NCBI GenBank assembly: GCA_030039515.1
Contig: JASHVT010000092.1
Span: 1-5,233 of the forward strand
Direction: 5' to 3'
DNA from: Nitrososphaerales archaeon
Lineage (GTDB): Archaea > Thermoproteota > Nitrososphaeria > Nitrososphaerales > Gagatemarchaeaceae
Length of the DNA: 5,233 nt
Shown here piece by piece: positions 1-5,147 of the stretch; position 1 is the stretch's first letter, and each line of letters begins with the position of its first letter. A program made the translations under genes and the position numbers. The notes beneath the pieces are model-generated. The model was not told where the DNA came from. It ran no database searches and worked only from the letters and a program-made list of their open reading frames with translations.

Positions 1-378
1 TATCGCGTCATGCTCGACTTGCACTTTGGAAACAGCACGGTCGCCGAGTCGGACTTCAAAACTCTGGACAACATGTGGGACGGCTACGGATTTCGTGACC
101 AGCCCTTCAATGAGACTGACATCTATCAGTCATACAAACTCGCCGACTATGTGATAGCATGGGAGACGCTGGCTGCCGATCCAACCACCGCGCAGTTCGC
201 TCAGGGATACCTTCCGACCTTGCATGGTGTTGAAGCAGTCATGTCGAAGCTCCAATCTCAGTCTGGTGGGGTGTGGACAGGTTATCAGGTGTCAGACGGT
301 CAAGTGGAGTACGGCGCCGGTATATCACTGACAAATGGAGAGACAACCTCTCTGTTCGTCTTGGCCCTAGCTGAATAA
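1..378 (+). CDS. C-terminal part of unidentified protein, possibly alpha/alpha-toroid enzyme (5' end outside window)
   Basis: The reading frame is open from the first base (Tyr-Arg-Val before the first Met at position 10) and ends at TAA 376-378, so this is the 3' end of a longer gene; the Met at 10 is probably internal. About 125 residues are visible. They are rich in aromatic residues and alternate helix-like stretches (YKLADYVIAWETLA, LPTLHGVEAVMSKL) with Gly/aromatic turns (GGVWTGY), ending in a hydrophobic helix after NGETTSLFVLALAE. Helical hairpins joined by Gly-aromatic loops and a terminal ETTSLFVLAL-type helix recall (alpha/alpha)6-barrel proteins such as six-hairpin glycosidases; this is a fold-level inference without a catalytic motif. 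No membrane anchor is seen at the C-terminus. It converges on the beta-propeller gene, with 58 nt between the stop codons. The coding call is firm because the composition is protein-like and the frame is open to the edge; the function is unknown. Confidence 0.72.
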   Translation, partial: YRVMLDLHFGNSTVAESDFKTLDNMWDGYGFRDQPFNETDIYQSYKLADYVIAWETLAADPTTAQFAQGYLPTLHGVEAVMSKLQSQSGGVWTGYQVSDGQVEYGAGISLTNGETTSLFVLALAE

Positions 379-389
379 GGGTAGCTAGG
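366..389 (+). terminator. Possible 3'-end hairpin spanning the stop codon
   Basis: CCTAGCT (366-372) and AGCTAGG (383-389) form a perfect 7-bp inverted repeat with a 10-nt loop containing the TAA stop of the upstream gene. It lies in a convergent intergenic region where a transcript end is expected. No U-rich tract follows, so a role in termination or 3'-end protection is only a guess; a chance repeat is possible. Confidence 0.2.
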
Positions 390-436
390 ATAGGCACCAA
401 CCCTGCACGCCTGAACGCTGCCTCGGAAAGTATTGG

Positions 437-1630
437 TCACTCTTTGGATCCCGATTGCGCGCCGGTAGGAGGTACATCTGCTGTCGGAGTGTTCTGGGAG
501 TGGCGGGTCTTCCTGTGCTGGCGAATGGCGAGGTAGGAGAACGCCACAAGAAGCGTGGCTGCCCCGACCACGAGCAGTGCTGAGAGCACAGGGGACCCCG
601 GATTGGAAGCAGACAAGCCAATTACCGAGACCGTTCCCGAGTAGCTGTTCGTCACATATGCCTCCCCGTTTGTAGAGTCGAACGCGACTCCTGCGGGGTC
701 GATGCCCACCTGGACGGCAGCAACCACGGAGTTCGTCGAGCCATCAATGACTGACGTGGTGTTCGAGACGTAGTTTGCGACGAGCACGTCTCCTGTAGCG
801 GAGTCAAAGGCCAGTCCCCCGGGCTCGGACCCCACCTGGACGGTGGCGACGACCTCGTCCGACTCGCCGTCGATCACAGAAACCGTGCCGGAACCGTTGA
901 CCATGCTGGCGCCGGAGTTCGTGACATAGATGTAGCCGTTGGATGAGTCGTACTCGACACCAAGAGGGTATTGACCGACACTCACCTTCGTCACGACCTT
1001 CCCGGTCGTGCCATTGATTACTGAGACAGACTCAGATCCGTAATCAGCAACGTAAAGGCATCCGTTGAGCGGATCAGACGCGATGCCCCATGGGGTGGGC
1101 CCGGCCCTTATGCTTCCCACGACCTGGTTGTCCGAGCCGTCAACCATGGTCACTGCGCCCGAAGGACACCCAGTCGCGGGACACTGGGTCGGCGAGTATG
1201 TGAAATAGAGGTAGCCGTTGGAGGCGTCGAATGCGATACCCTCGGCGCCTTGCCCTACCGTAATGTTGGCTATCACTTCGTTGGTTGAACCGTCAATCAC
1301 CGACGCGTTCTGGGAAGCCCAGTTTGCCACGTAGATGTCGCCGTTGGCCGAGTCGAAGGCCAGAGCCGATGGGTTGTACCCCACGGATATCCCTCCGACC
1401 ACGGAGTTCGTTGCCCCGTCTATCACCGAGACAGTGTTCGTGCCATAGTCAGCGACGTACACGTCCCCGTTCAGCGGGTCGAAGGCGACTGCCTCCGGGA
1501 ACGGGCCTACCTTGATTGTCGTCAGAACTGAGCCGGATTGGACTGTCGCCACCGCGGTCGAAGGTCCCGTCAAAAAGGCGGCGGAAAGCAGCAGAAACCC
1601 CACGAAAGACTTGGTGGGAGCGGGGGCCAT
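437..1630 (-). CDS. Secreted, membrane-anchored seven-bladed YVTN beta-propeller protein
   Basis: The 397-residue protein starts with a signal peptide: Lys7, a hydrophobic core at about 9-21, and an AVA cleavage-like site at 26-28. Seven YVTN-type blades follow at residues 35-76, 77-118, 119-169, 170-211, 212-259, 260-301 and 302-343. Each carries versions of VGxxPxGVAFDxxNGxxYVxN and SVIDGxTN. A Ser/Pro linker leads to one transmembrane segment (about 348-368) and a basic then polar tail of about 29 residues (RQHRKTRH), so the propeller should face outward with the tail in the cytoplasm. Sequons NAS, NIT, NGT, NGS and NTT suggest N-glycosylation. Blades 3 and 5 carry extra loops, and blade 3 holds Cys150 and Cys155. 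YVTN propellers occur in archaeal surface-layer proteins and usually act as binding scaffolds; no catalytic residues are evident and the ligand is unknown. The ATG at 1630 is chosen because it gives a complete signal peptide; GGAGG directly abuts it and a TATA-like box lies about 30 nt upstream. Confidence 0.93.
   Translation of the reverse strand: MAPAPTKSFVGFLLLSAAFLTGPSTAVATVQSGSVLTTIKVGPFPEAVAFDPLNGDVYVADYGTNTVSVIDGATNSVVGGISVGYNPSALAFDSANGDIYVANWASQNASVIDGSTNEVIANITVGQGAEGIAFDASNGYLYFTYSPTQCPATGCPSGAVTMVDGSDNQVVGSIRAGPTPWGIASDPLNGCLYVADYGSESVSVINGTTGKVVTKVSVGQYPLGVEYDSSNGYIYVTNSGASMVNGSGTVSVIDGESDEVVATVQVGSEPGGLAFDSATGDVLVANYVSNTTSVIDGSTNSVVAAVQVGIDPAGVAFDSTNGEAYVTNSYSGTVSVIGLSASNPGSPVLSALLVVGAATLLVAFSYLAIRQHRKTRHSQNTPTADVPPTGAQSGSKE
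602..1528 (-). repeat. Seven degenerate tandem repeats encoding the propeller blades
   Basis: Inside the propeller gene a unit of 126 bp (42 codons) recurs seven times without gaps. Five units are exactly 42 residues; unit 3 is 51 residues and unit 5 is 48 because of loop insertions. The repeats are obvious in protein but diverged at DNA level, with short shared pieces such as cggagttcgt and ccgtcaatcac, indicating old duplications rather than a recent expansion. Seven blades is enough for one closed propeller. Confidence 0.88.
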
Positions 1631-1657
1631 CCTCCATTCGAGCGAAGCCAGAGCTCT

Positions 1658-1665
1658 CTATAAAC
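1658..1665 (-). promoter_or_regulatory. TATA-like box for the beta-propeller gene
   Basis: Read on the minus strand, GTTTATAG contains TTTATA, close to the archaeal box A consensus, in otherwise GC-rich sequence. Its centre (about 1661) predicts a transcript start near 1635, only a few nucleotides before the ATG at 1630. The mRNA would then be nearly leaderless, which fits the poorly spaced GGAGG. The rest of 1631-1787, between the propeller start and the OsmC stop, holds no gene that I can support. Confidence 0.55.
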
Positions 1666-1733
1666 CGTGAGGGGCCCAGTTCCACGACGCCACGTCATGG
1701 CACAACGTTTTGTCTCTCTGGACTTGCGAGTTT

Positions 1734-1750
1734 CCTCTCAATGAGAGAGG
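1734..1750. repeat. Short inverted repeat (6-bp stem) downstream of the OsmC gene
   Basis: CCTCTC (1734-1739) and GAGAGG (1745-1750) are perfectly complementary around a 5-nt loop. It lies about 40 nt past the OsmC stop codon in that gene's direction and upstream of the propeller promoter, so it could be an RNA 3'-end hairpin or an operator. No T-run follows on either strand. Its function is not established. Confidence 0.25.
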
Positions 1751-1787
1751 CCTCCACAGTCTCGTTATTTTGGCGGGTCATCCTGAG

Positions 1788-2315
1788 TCACAGAGGGGCT
1801 TCGGTACCGTTCACCACCAACCTGAAGGTGAGCGCCGTGGCCTTTCGCAGGGTCGCATGAACCGGGCATCTGCGGTGGGTCATCCGCGCGACGTTCACCA
1901 CCTCCGCCAGCGGACTATCCGACTTCACCCTCGTCTCCACGAGAACTGAGGAGAACGACGGTTCCGCGCCTCCCGCCTCGAAGAGGCCCCTCATGTCCCA
2001 TGTTCCGGTCGCCACTGTCTCAAGCGACCCGATGGAGACGTCGTTCAGTGCCGCGTTCCTGGCGAAGACGACGTTCTCGCAGAGAGCAACGGAAGCCATG
2101 AAGAAGTCGGTTGGTGTCGGCCCCTCCCCCGATCCAAGGACGCTCTTCGGCTCGTCCTGGATGAATGTGAAGCCCCTTATCGTGACCTCGGAACGCTGGT
2201 CCTCCTCGAGTTTGGCTTCGGCCCTGTTGGTGGCTACCTTCGGCTCGCCAAGAGCCACGAGGTCTTGGGCCATCTTAGCGAAGAACGGCTTCAGATTGGG
2301 AGAGAGCTTTGACAT
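1788..2315 (-). CDS. OsmC/Ohr-family protein, putative thiol-dependent peroxidase
   Basis: This 175-residue protein has the OsmC-family pattern. A GEGPTPTDFFMASVALC stretch at residues 63-79 matches the family's GGPNPTELLLAALGSC-like helix with the first redox cysteine, Cys79, and HRRCPVHATL supplies the second, Cys150. In characterised OsmC/Ohr enzymes these two cysteines reduce organic hydroperoxides or H2O2 and are recycled by a thiol donor such as dihydrolipoamide; both are present, so the protein is probably active and cytoplasmic. The N-terminal 30 or so residues (SKLSPNLKPFFAKMAQDL) form a charged helix-like extension before the beta strands, and the length is at the long end of the family. 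The ATG at 2315 has no Shine-Dalgarno sequence. The gene follows the small zinc-protein gene on the same strand after a 99-nt gap, so it may share its transcript or have its own weak promoter. The exact subfamily and substrate cannot be told from sequence alone. Confidence 0.9.
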   Translation of the reverse strand: MSKLSPNLKPFFAKMAQDLVALGEPKVATNRAEAKLEEDQRSEVTIRGFTFIQDEPKSVLGSGEGPTPTDFFMASVALCENVVFARNAALNDVSIGSLETVATGTWDMRGLFEAGGAEPSFSSVLVETRVKSDSPLAEVVNVARMTHRRCPVHATLRKATALTFRLVVNGTEAPL

Positions 2316-2340
2316 GCCGCGCTGTGATGCATGACGTGGG

Positions 2341-2366
2341 AAAAGCGTTCGCGCGCGGCCGCGCTT
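2341..2366 (-). terminator. GC-rich palindrome with short T tract between the zinc-protein and OsmC genes
   Basis: The 99-nt gap between these two minus-strand genes contains the perfect 12-nt palindrome GCGCGGCCGCGC (2353-2364). Overlapping it are flanking arms AAGCG/CGCTT (2362-2366 and 2343-2347), followed on the minus strand by TTCCC, giving four T in a row. This resembles a weak intrinsic terminator of the upstream gene. It could equally be an operator near the OsmC promoter, or simply GC-rich sequence. Confidence 0.25.
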
Positions 2367-2414
2367 ATGGAGTGGGTGAGGGATGCGCTCTCTTCTGTAG
2401 ACTGAGAGACGGTC

Positions 2415-2705
2415 CTACTTGTCGAAGTTGGAAGGGTGGACCAGGAACAGCTCCGGCTTGCAGACCTTGCAGCGCTTTGCTTGATGTGCTTGAGAAGCAG
2501 TTGCCAAGCTGTCGACCCAGTAGTATCTCCCCTGCTTGCGCCCGTTGATGCTAACCTTCAGGTTGAAGCTGTCTATGGAGATGCACTTCGCGTTCACCTT
2601 GTGGACCAGCGTCGGCCTGGCGCTGTCTGTGATCACGATGTAGCCCTCGTCAGCCAGTCTGAATTTCCGCAGCTCTTCGAGGTTGTCTATCTCCTTGCTG
2701 CTCAC
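2415..2705 (-). CDS. Small protein with Ada-like His/Cys zinc-binding motif
   Basis: From a GTG at 2705 the product is 96 residues; the same frame is open to another GTG at 2747, which would add 14 residues (GAYLFQHRW...). I prefer 2705 because the AT-rich promoter-like box at 2727-2739 lies about 29 nt upstream, whereas the longer form would run through that box and overlap the divergent gene's promoter. The likely metal ligands are His35 and Cys41 (VHKVNAKC) plus Cys79 and Cys82 (RCKVCKPEL). The order H-x5-C ... AxxxxCxxCxP matches the Ada-type zinc fold found at the ends of several nuclease-like and repair proteins. The spacing between the two half-sites (37 residues) looks long, because a basic strand region (LKVSINGRKQGRYYW) sits between them. 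The N-terminal part is mixed alpha/beta, with no recognised domain. It may bind DNA, RNA or another protein; the role is unknown. Confidence 0.75.
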   Translation of the reverse strand: MSSKEIDNLEELRKFRLADEGYIVITDSARPTLVHKVNAKCISIDSFNLKVSINGRKQGRYYWVDSLATASQAHQAKRCKVCKPELFLVHPSNFDK

Positions 2706-2726
2706 AGACGTTCGGCGCCATCGGTG

Positions 2727-2739
2727 TTGAAATAGATAT
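2727..2739. promoter_or_regulatory. Candidate bidirectional promoter between zinc-protein and cysteine synthase-like genes
   Basis: TTGAAATAGATAT is the only AT-rich stretch in this divergent region. Its core (AAATAGATA, centre about 2734) lies 25 nt before ATG 2759 on the plus strand and 29 nt before GTG 2705 on the minus strand. Both distances fit the archaeal TATA-to-start spacing for leaderless transcripts. One box serving both directions is inference; two overlapping boxes are also possible. Confidence 0.45.
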
Positions 2740-2758
2740 GCCCCCACCCGTGCGGAGC

Positions 2759-3703
2759 ATGACGGCTCGAACGGGTCACCCTGGGGGAGCGAGCATCCTG
2801 GACTCGATCGGGGGCACGCCGATGTTCAGGCTGAGAAAGATGGTACCGCAGGATTATGCGGAGGTTTGGGTGAAGTGGGAAGGCGCCAATCCGACTGGAA
2901 GCATGAAGGACAGGATGGCGCTCTCGATGGTCGAAGGGGCGGAGAGGAGAGGCCAGCTGAAGCCCGGAGGGAAGGTCGTGGAGTACACTGGGGGCAGCAC
3001 GGGCAGTTCGCTCGCCATGGTCTGCGCAGCCAAGGGTTATCGGTCCCACTTCGTCTGCTCGGACGCTTTCGCGGAGGAGAAGCTGGCCACGATGAGGGCC
3101 TTCGGAGGTGTCGTCGACGTAATACCAAGCGAGAACCGGAAGATAACGCCTGGACTGATCCAGCAGCTGATCGCAAGGGCAAAGGAGCTCTCCGCCGAAC
3201 CGGGAGCGTTCTGGACTGACCAGTTCAACAACCCTGACAACAGGGCAGGCTATCATGGGATGGGCGAGGAGATCCTGAAGCAGACGGGAGGCTTCGACGC
3301 TTTCGTGATGAGCGTGGGGACGGGCGGTTGCTTTTCGGGCAACGCCGAGGTGCTCAAAGAGAAGGACCGCAGCATCAAGTGCGTAGCGGTCGAGCCCGCT
3401 TCCTCCAGAGGGCTGTCAGGCGGACCGTTAGGAGGCCACCGGATTGAAGGGATAGGGCCCGGGTTCGTCTCAAAGATAACGAGAATGGACCTCGTGGACA
3501 GGATAGTTCCAGTCTCTGATGAGGACGCCTACGCGACCGCGAGGGAGATGGCGAGGTCCGAGGGGATCTTCGGAGGCATATCCTCTGGAGCGAACGTCTT
3601 CGCGGCGATCCAGATGGCGCGAGAACTCGGGGCGGGCCACAGGGCGGTGACGGTCGTCGTCGACTCCGGACTGAAGTACCTGAGCGGCGGCCTCTTCGGA
3701 TAG
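2759..3703 (+). CDS. PLP-dependent cysteine synthase/cystathionine beta-synthase family enzyme
   Basis: This 314-residue enzyme is a fold-type II PLP protein, near the usual size of O-acetylserine sulfhydrylase. It opens with ILDSIGGTPMFRL, equivalent to the family's ILDAIGNTPLVRL. The Schiff-base lysine is Lys50 in NPTGSMKDR, the phosphate-binding loop is GTGGCFSG (187-194), GGISSGA follows at 272-278, and DSGLKYLS (302-309) gives the C-terminal serine that contacts the PLP ring nitrogen. The family makes L-cysteine or related beta-substituted amino acids from an activated serine and a thiol or sulfide. The substrate loop reads TGGSTG (77-82) instead of TSGNTG, so Ser80 replaces the Asn that normally contacts the cofactor; substrate choice may differ, and a cysteine synthase name would be too precise. 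An in-frame ATG at 2738 would add 7 residues, but it lies inside the promoter-like box, so 2759 is preferred. No CBS regulatory domain is attached. The hydrolase gene follows after 86 nt. Confidence 0.92.
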   Translation: MTARTGHPGGASILDSIGGTPMFRLRKMVPQDYAEVWVKWEGANPTGSMKDRMALSMVEGAERRGQLKPGGKVVEYTGGSTGSSLAMVCAAKGYRSHFVCSDAFAEEKLATMRAFGGVVDVIPSENRKITPGLIQQLIARAKELSAEPGAFWTDQFNNPDNRAGYHGMGEEILKQTGGFDAFVMSVGTGGCFSGNAEVLKEKDRSIKCVAVEPASSRGLSGGPLGGHRIEGIGPGFVSKITRMDLVDRIVPVSDEDAYATAREMARSEGIFGGISSGANVFAAIQMARELGAGHRAVTVVVDSGLKYLSGGLFG

Positions 3704-3727
3704 AGAGGCGGAATCCTGGTTCCTTAG

Positions 3728-3747
3728 TCAGGGCTTCGATAGCCTGA
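3728..3747 (+). terminator. Weak hairpin after the cysteine synthase-like gene
   Basis: TCAGGGC (3728-3734) can pair with GCCTGA (3742-3747), with one bulged G and a 7-nt loop. It lies 25 nt after the stop codon and before the next promoter-like box. There is no U tract, so a termination role is tentative. Confidence 0.2.
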
Positions 3748-3758
3748 GCCGGCAAACC

Positions 3759-3765
3759 CTTACTA
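3759..3765 (+). promoter_or_regulatory. TATA-like box for the amidohydrolase-GNAT unit
   Basis: CTTACTA, centred near 3762, is about 28 nt before the ATG at 3790. It is the most promoter-like part of the 86-nt gap after the cysteine synthase-like gene. The match to box A is partial, so the downstream genes might also be read through from the upstream gene. Confidence 0.35.
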
Positions 3766-3789
3766 GGAATCTGACGCGGCGGTGAACCG

Positions 3790-4611
3790 ATGCCGAGGGT
3801 CGTTGACGTCCACATCCACCTCTCGGAGCGGGAGGACGGTCTGGTCCGATACGCCAGGATGAACGGGCTCGGCTATGACATGGGCGAGCTTCTCAGCGCC
3901 ATGAGAACCCACGGGATAGAGAGGGGATTGCTGTTGAGCCCTCCCATGCTCGATGGCGGACTCCTGCCGAACGAGGAGGTTCTGAGGCTCTGCAGGAAGA
4001 GCGGGGGCTTGCTCTCCCCTGTGCTGACCGTGGACCCGACCGCGAAGGAAGTGAAGCACGGGCTGAAGCTGGCTGAAGAGAACAGAAGGGAAGTGAAGGG
4101 ATTCAAAATCAGGCTCGGCTATGTGGACTCCTCGGCGGACAACGGAGTCTTCTCGGCCCTATACGACTACGCTGAGGAGAAGGGGCTGCCGGTGATGTTC
4201 CACACGGGAGACACGGCGACCAGCACGGGCAGACTAACCTACTCGCATCCTCTGGCTCTGGATGCCGTAGCCAACGAGAGGGAGGAGCTCGTGATCGTCC
4301 TTTGCCACTTCGGGAACCCATGGTTCGAGGACGCGGCGGAGCTGATCTACAAGCATCCGAACGTCTACGCGGACACTTCCGGACTGTCGGCCGGAGGAGG
4401 CGCCTACGCCAAGGAGTACATGGATTGGCTGGCCGGAAAGATCAGCGCCGCCATCTACTTTGCCGGCGGGGCCGAGAAAATCCTCTTCGGGACGGACTAC
4501 CCAGTGACGACCCACTCCAACGCCCTCGCCCTGGTGAAGAGCCTCGCTGTCACCGCGAAAGACAAGGAGAAGATTCTAGGAGGCAACGCCAAGCGAGTGT
4601 TCCGACTGTGA
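3790..4611 (+). CDS. Amidohydrolase-2-type metal-dependent hydrolase or decarboxylase
   Basis: This 273-residue protein has the features of the amidohydrolase superfamily TIM barrel (amidohydrolase_2 branch). The first strand ends in DVHIHL with metal ligands His8 and His10. GFKIRLG (104-110) precedes LPVMFHTGD with His138, VIVLCHFGNPW gives His173, and ILFGTDYP gives Asp236, the usual catalytic aspartate after the last strand. The full H-x-H, H, H, D set is present, so a metal-dependent enzyme is expected. Relatives cleave C-N, C-O or C-C bonds, including ring hydrolases and ACMSD-like decarboxylases; the substrate cannot be read from sequence. No signal peptide is seen, so it is cytoplasmic. 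The ATG at 3790 starts immediately before the DVHIH strand, as typical, and GGTGA ends 4 nt before it. The stop codon overlaps the start of the acetyltransferase, indicating coupled translation. An interior insertion around 142-156 (TATSTGRLTYSHPLA) may shape the active site. Confidence 0.9.
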   Translation: MPRVVDVHIHLSEREDGLVRYARMNGLGYDMGELLSAMRTHGIERGLLLSPPMLDGGLLPNEEVLRLCRKSGGLLSPVLTVDPTAKEVKHGLKLAEENRREVKGFKIRLGYVDSSADNGVFSALYDYAEEKGLPVMFHTGDTATSTGRLTYSHPLALDAVANEREELVIVLCHFGNPWFEDAAELIYKHPNVYADTSGLSAGGGAYAKEYMDWLAGKISAAIYFAGGAEKILFGTDYPVTTHSNALALVKSLAVTAKDKEKILGGNAKRVFRL

Positions 4612-5111
4612 CGACAGAAGACAGGGTCACGGTTGTTGACGTCCCGACGGAGAAGAGAGCGGAACTGCGATGGATACTCGAAGAGAGCTTCGAAGGGTGG
4701 TACCTCAGGCACTCGATGGGAACGCTCGAGAGCGTCGAGACAGTTCGGGCCGCGGTCTCGGCTGACAGCCCACGTGGGCTTGTGATGGTGAAGATGCTCG
4801 GCCCCACCTCAGGTTACGTGTTCTACATAGCCGTGGCCAGGGCCCATAGAAGAGAGGGCGTGGCTAGAGTGCTTCTTGACGATGCGCTGGGTCGTTTCAA
4901 GAGCGCCGGCGCGAGGGAGGTCTTCGCCAGCGTGGAGGAGGACAACGAGCCCTCCGAAAGGCTCTTCGTGTCCGCAGGCTTCTCAAGGACGAGCTTCGGC
5001 GAAGTCTCAAAGGCCCACGGCAGGCTCCGCGCCGTAAACATGTACAGGATGATGCGCGTGGTCCCGGGCGAAGTGCTGCTCCGAAAACCTCTTGCGCAGG
5101 CGGGCGCCTGA
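4608..5111 (+). CDS. GNAT-family N-acetyltransferase
   Basis: The 167-residue product starts at a GTG that overlaps the hydrolase stop codon (GTGA, 4608-4611). The frame is open further upstream, but that part only shadows the hydrolase. GNAT motif A is seen as VFYIAVARAHRREGVARVLL (71-90): a beta strand followed by the acetyl-CoA pyrophosphate loop RREGVA (81-86; consensus R/Q-x-x-G-x-G/A). Motif B is NEPSERLFVSAGF (113-125), the usual helix and strand where a residue near the aromatic end helps catalysis. The N-terminal half (ELRWILEESFEGWYLRHSM) would form the acceptor side. The enzyme should transfer an acetyl group from acetyl-CoA to an amine on a small molecule or protein; RimI-like N-terminal acetylation is one alternative, but no family-specific signature is visible. 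The C-terminal 18 residues (VPGEVLLRKPLAQAGA) extend past the core fold. Coupling to the hydrolase suggests shared function, which is inference. Confidence 0.9.
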   Translation: MTTEDRVTVVDVPTEKRAELRWILEESFEGWYLRHSMGTLESVETVRAAVSADSPRGLVMVKMLGPTSGYVFYIAVARAHRREGVARVLLDDALGRFKSAGAREVFASVEEDNEPSERLFVSAGFSRTSFGEVSKAHGRLRAVNMYRMMRVVPGEVLLRKPLAQAGA

Positions 5112-5147
5112 ATGCTTTTGGAGGGACGGCGCCGCGGCTGACCAGAC

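Noticed and set aside
602..1528. Regular repeats considered as a CRISPR array or DNA satellite
   Set aside because: The period is a multiple of three, the repeats are in frame and diverged in DNA but conserved in protein, and they encode propeller blades.
1516..1949. Plus-strand open frames across the propeller start and OsmC end
   Set aside because: They run antisense to two well-supported genes, have low-complexity basic composition, and have no promoter or homology that I recognise.
1993..2334. Plus-strand open frame antisense to the OsmC gene
   Set aside because: The opposite strand has both OsmC cysteines in the correct context; this frame is its complement and shows no motif.
2706..2747. 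N-terminal extension of the zinc protein from the GTG at 2747
   Set aside because: It would run across the promoter-like box and into the divergent gene's leader; the added 14 residues show no recognisable feature. It remains possible if transcript data show an earlier start.
2702..3256. Long minus-strand open frame opposite the cysteine synthase-like gene
   Set aside because: Its translation is rich in Arg, Pro and Ser with no fold-like pattern, and the plus strand encodes all PLP-enzyme motifs. It is an antisense shadow typical of GC-rich DNA.
4302..4607. Open plus-strand frame upstream of the GNAT start, which would extend the acetyltransferase by about 100 residues
   Set aside because: It overlaps the hydrolase in another frame, and its translation is Arg/Gly-rich with no domain, while the hydrolase frame carries intact metal-binding motifs. 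The GNAT homology starts only after the GTG at 4608.
5112..5141. Nine-codon open frame (MLLEGRRRG) between the GNAT and SemiSWEET genes
   Set aside because: It starts right after the GNAT stop and could be a leader peptide, but there is no ribosome-binding site or conserved signal to support translation.
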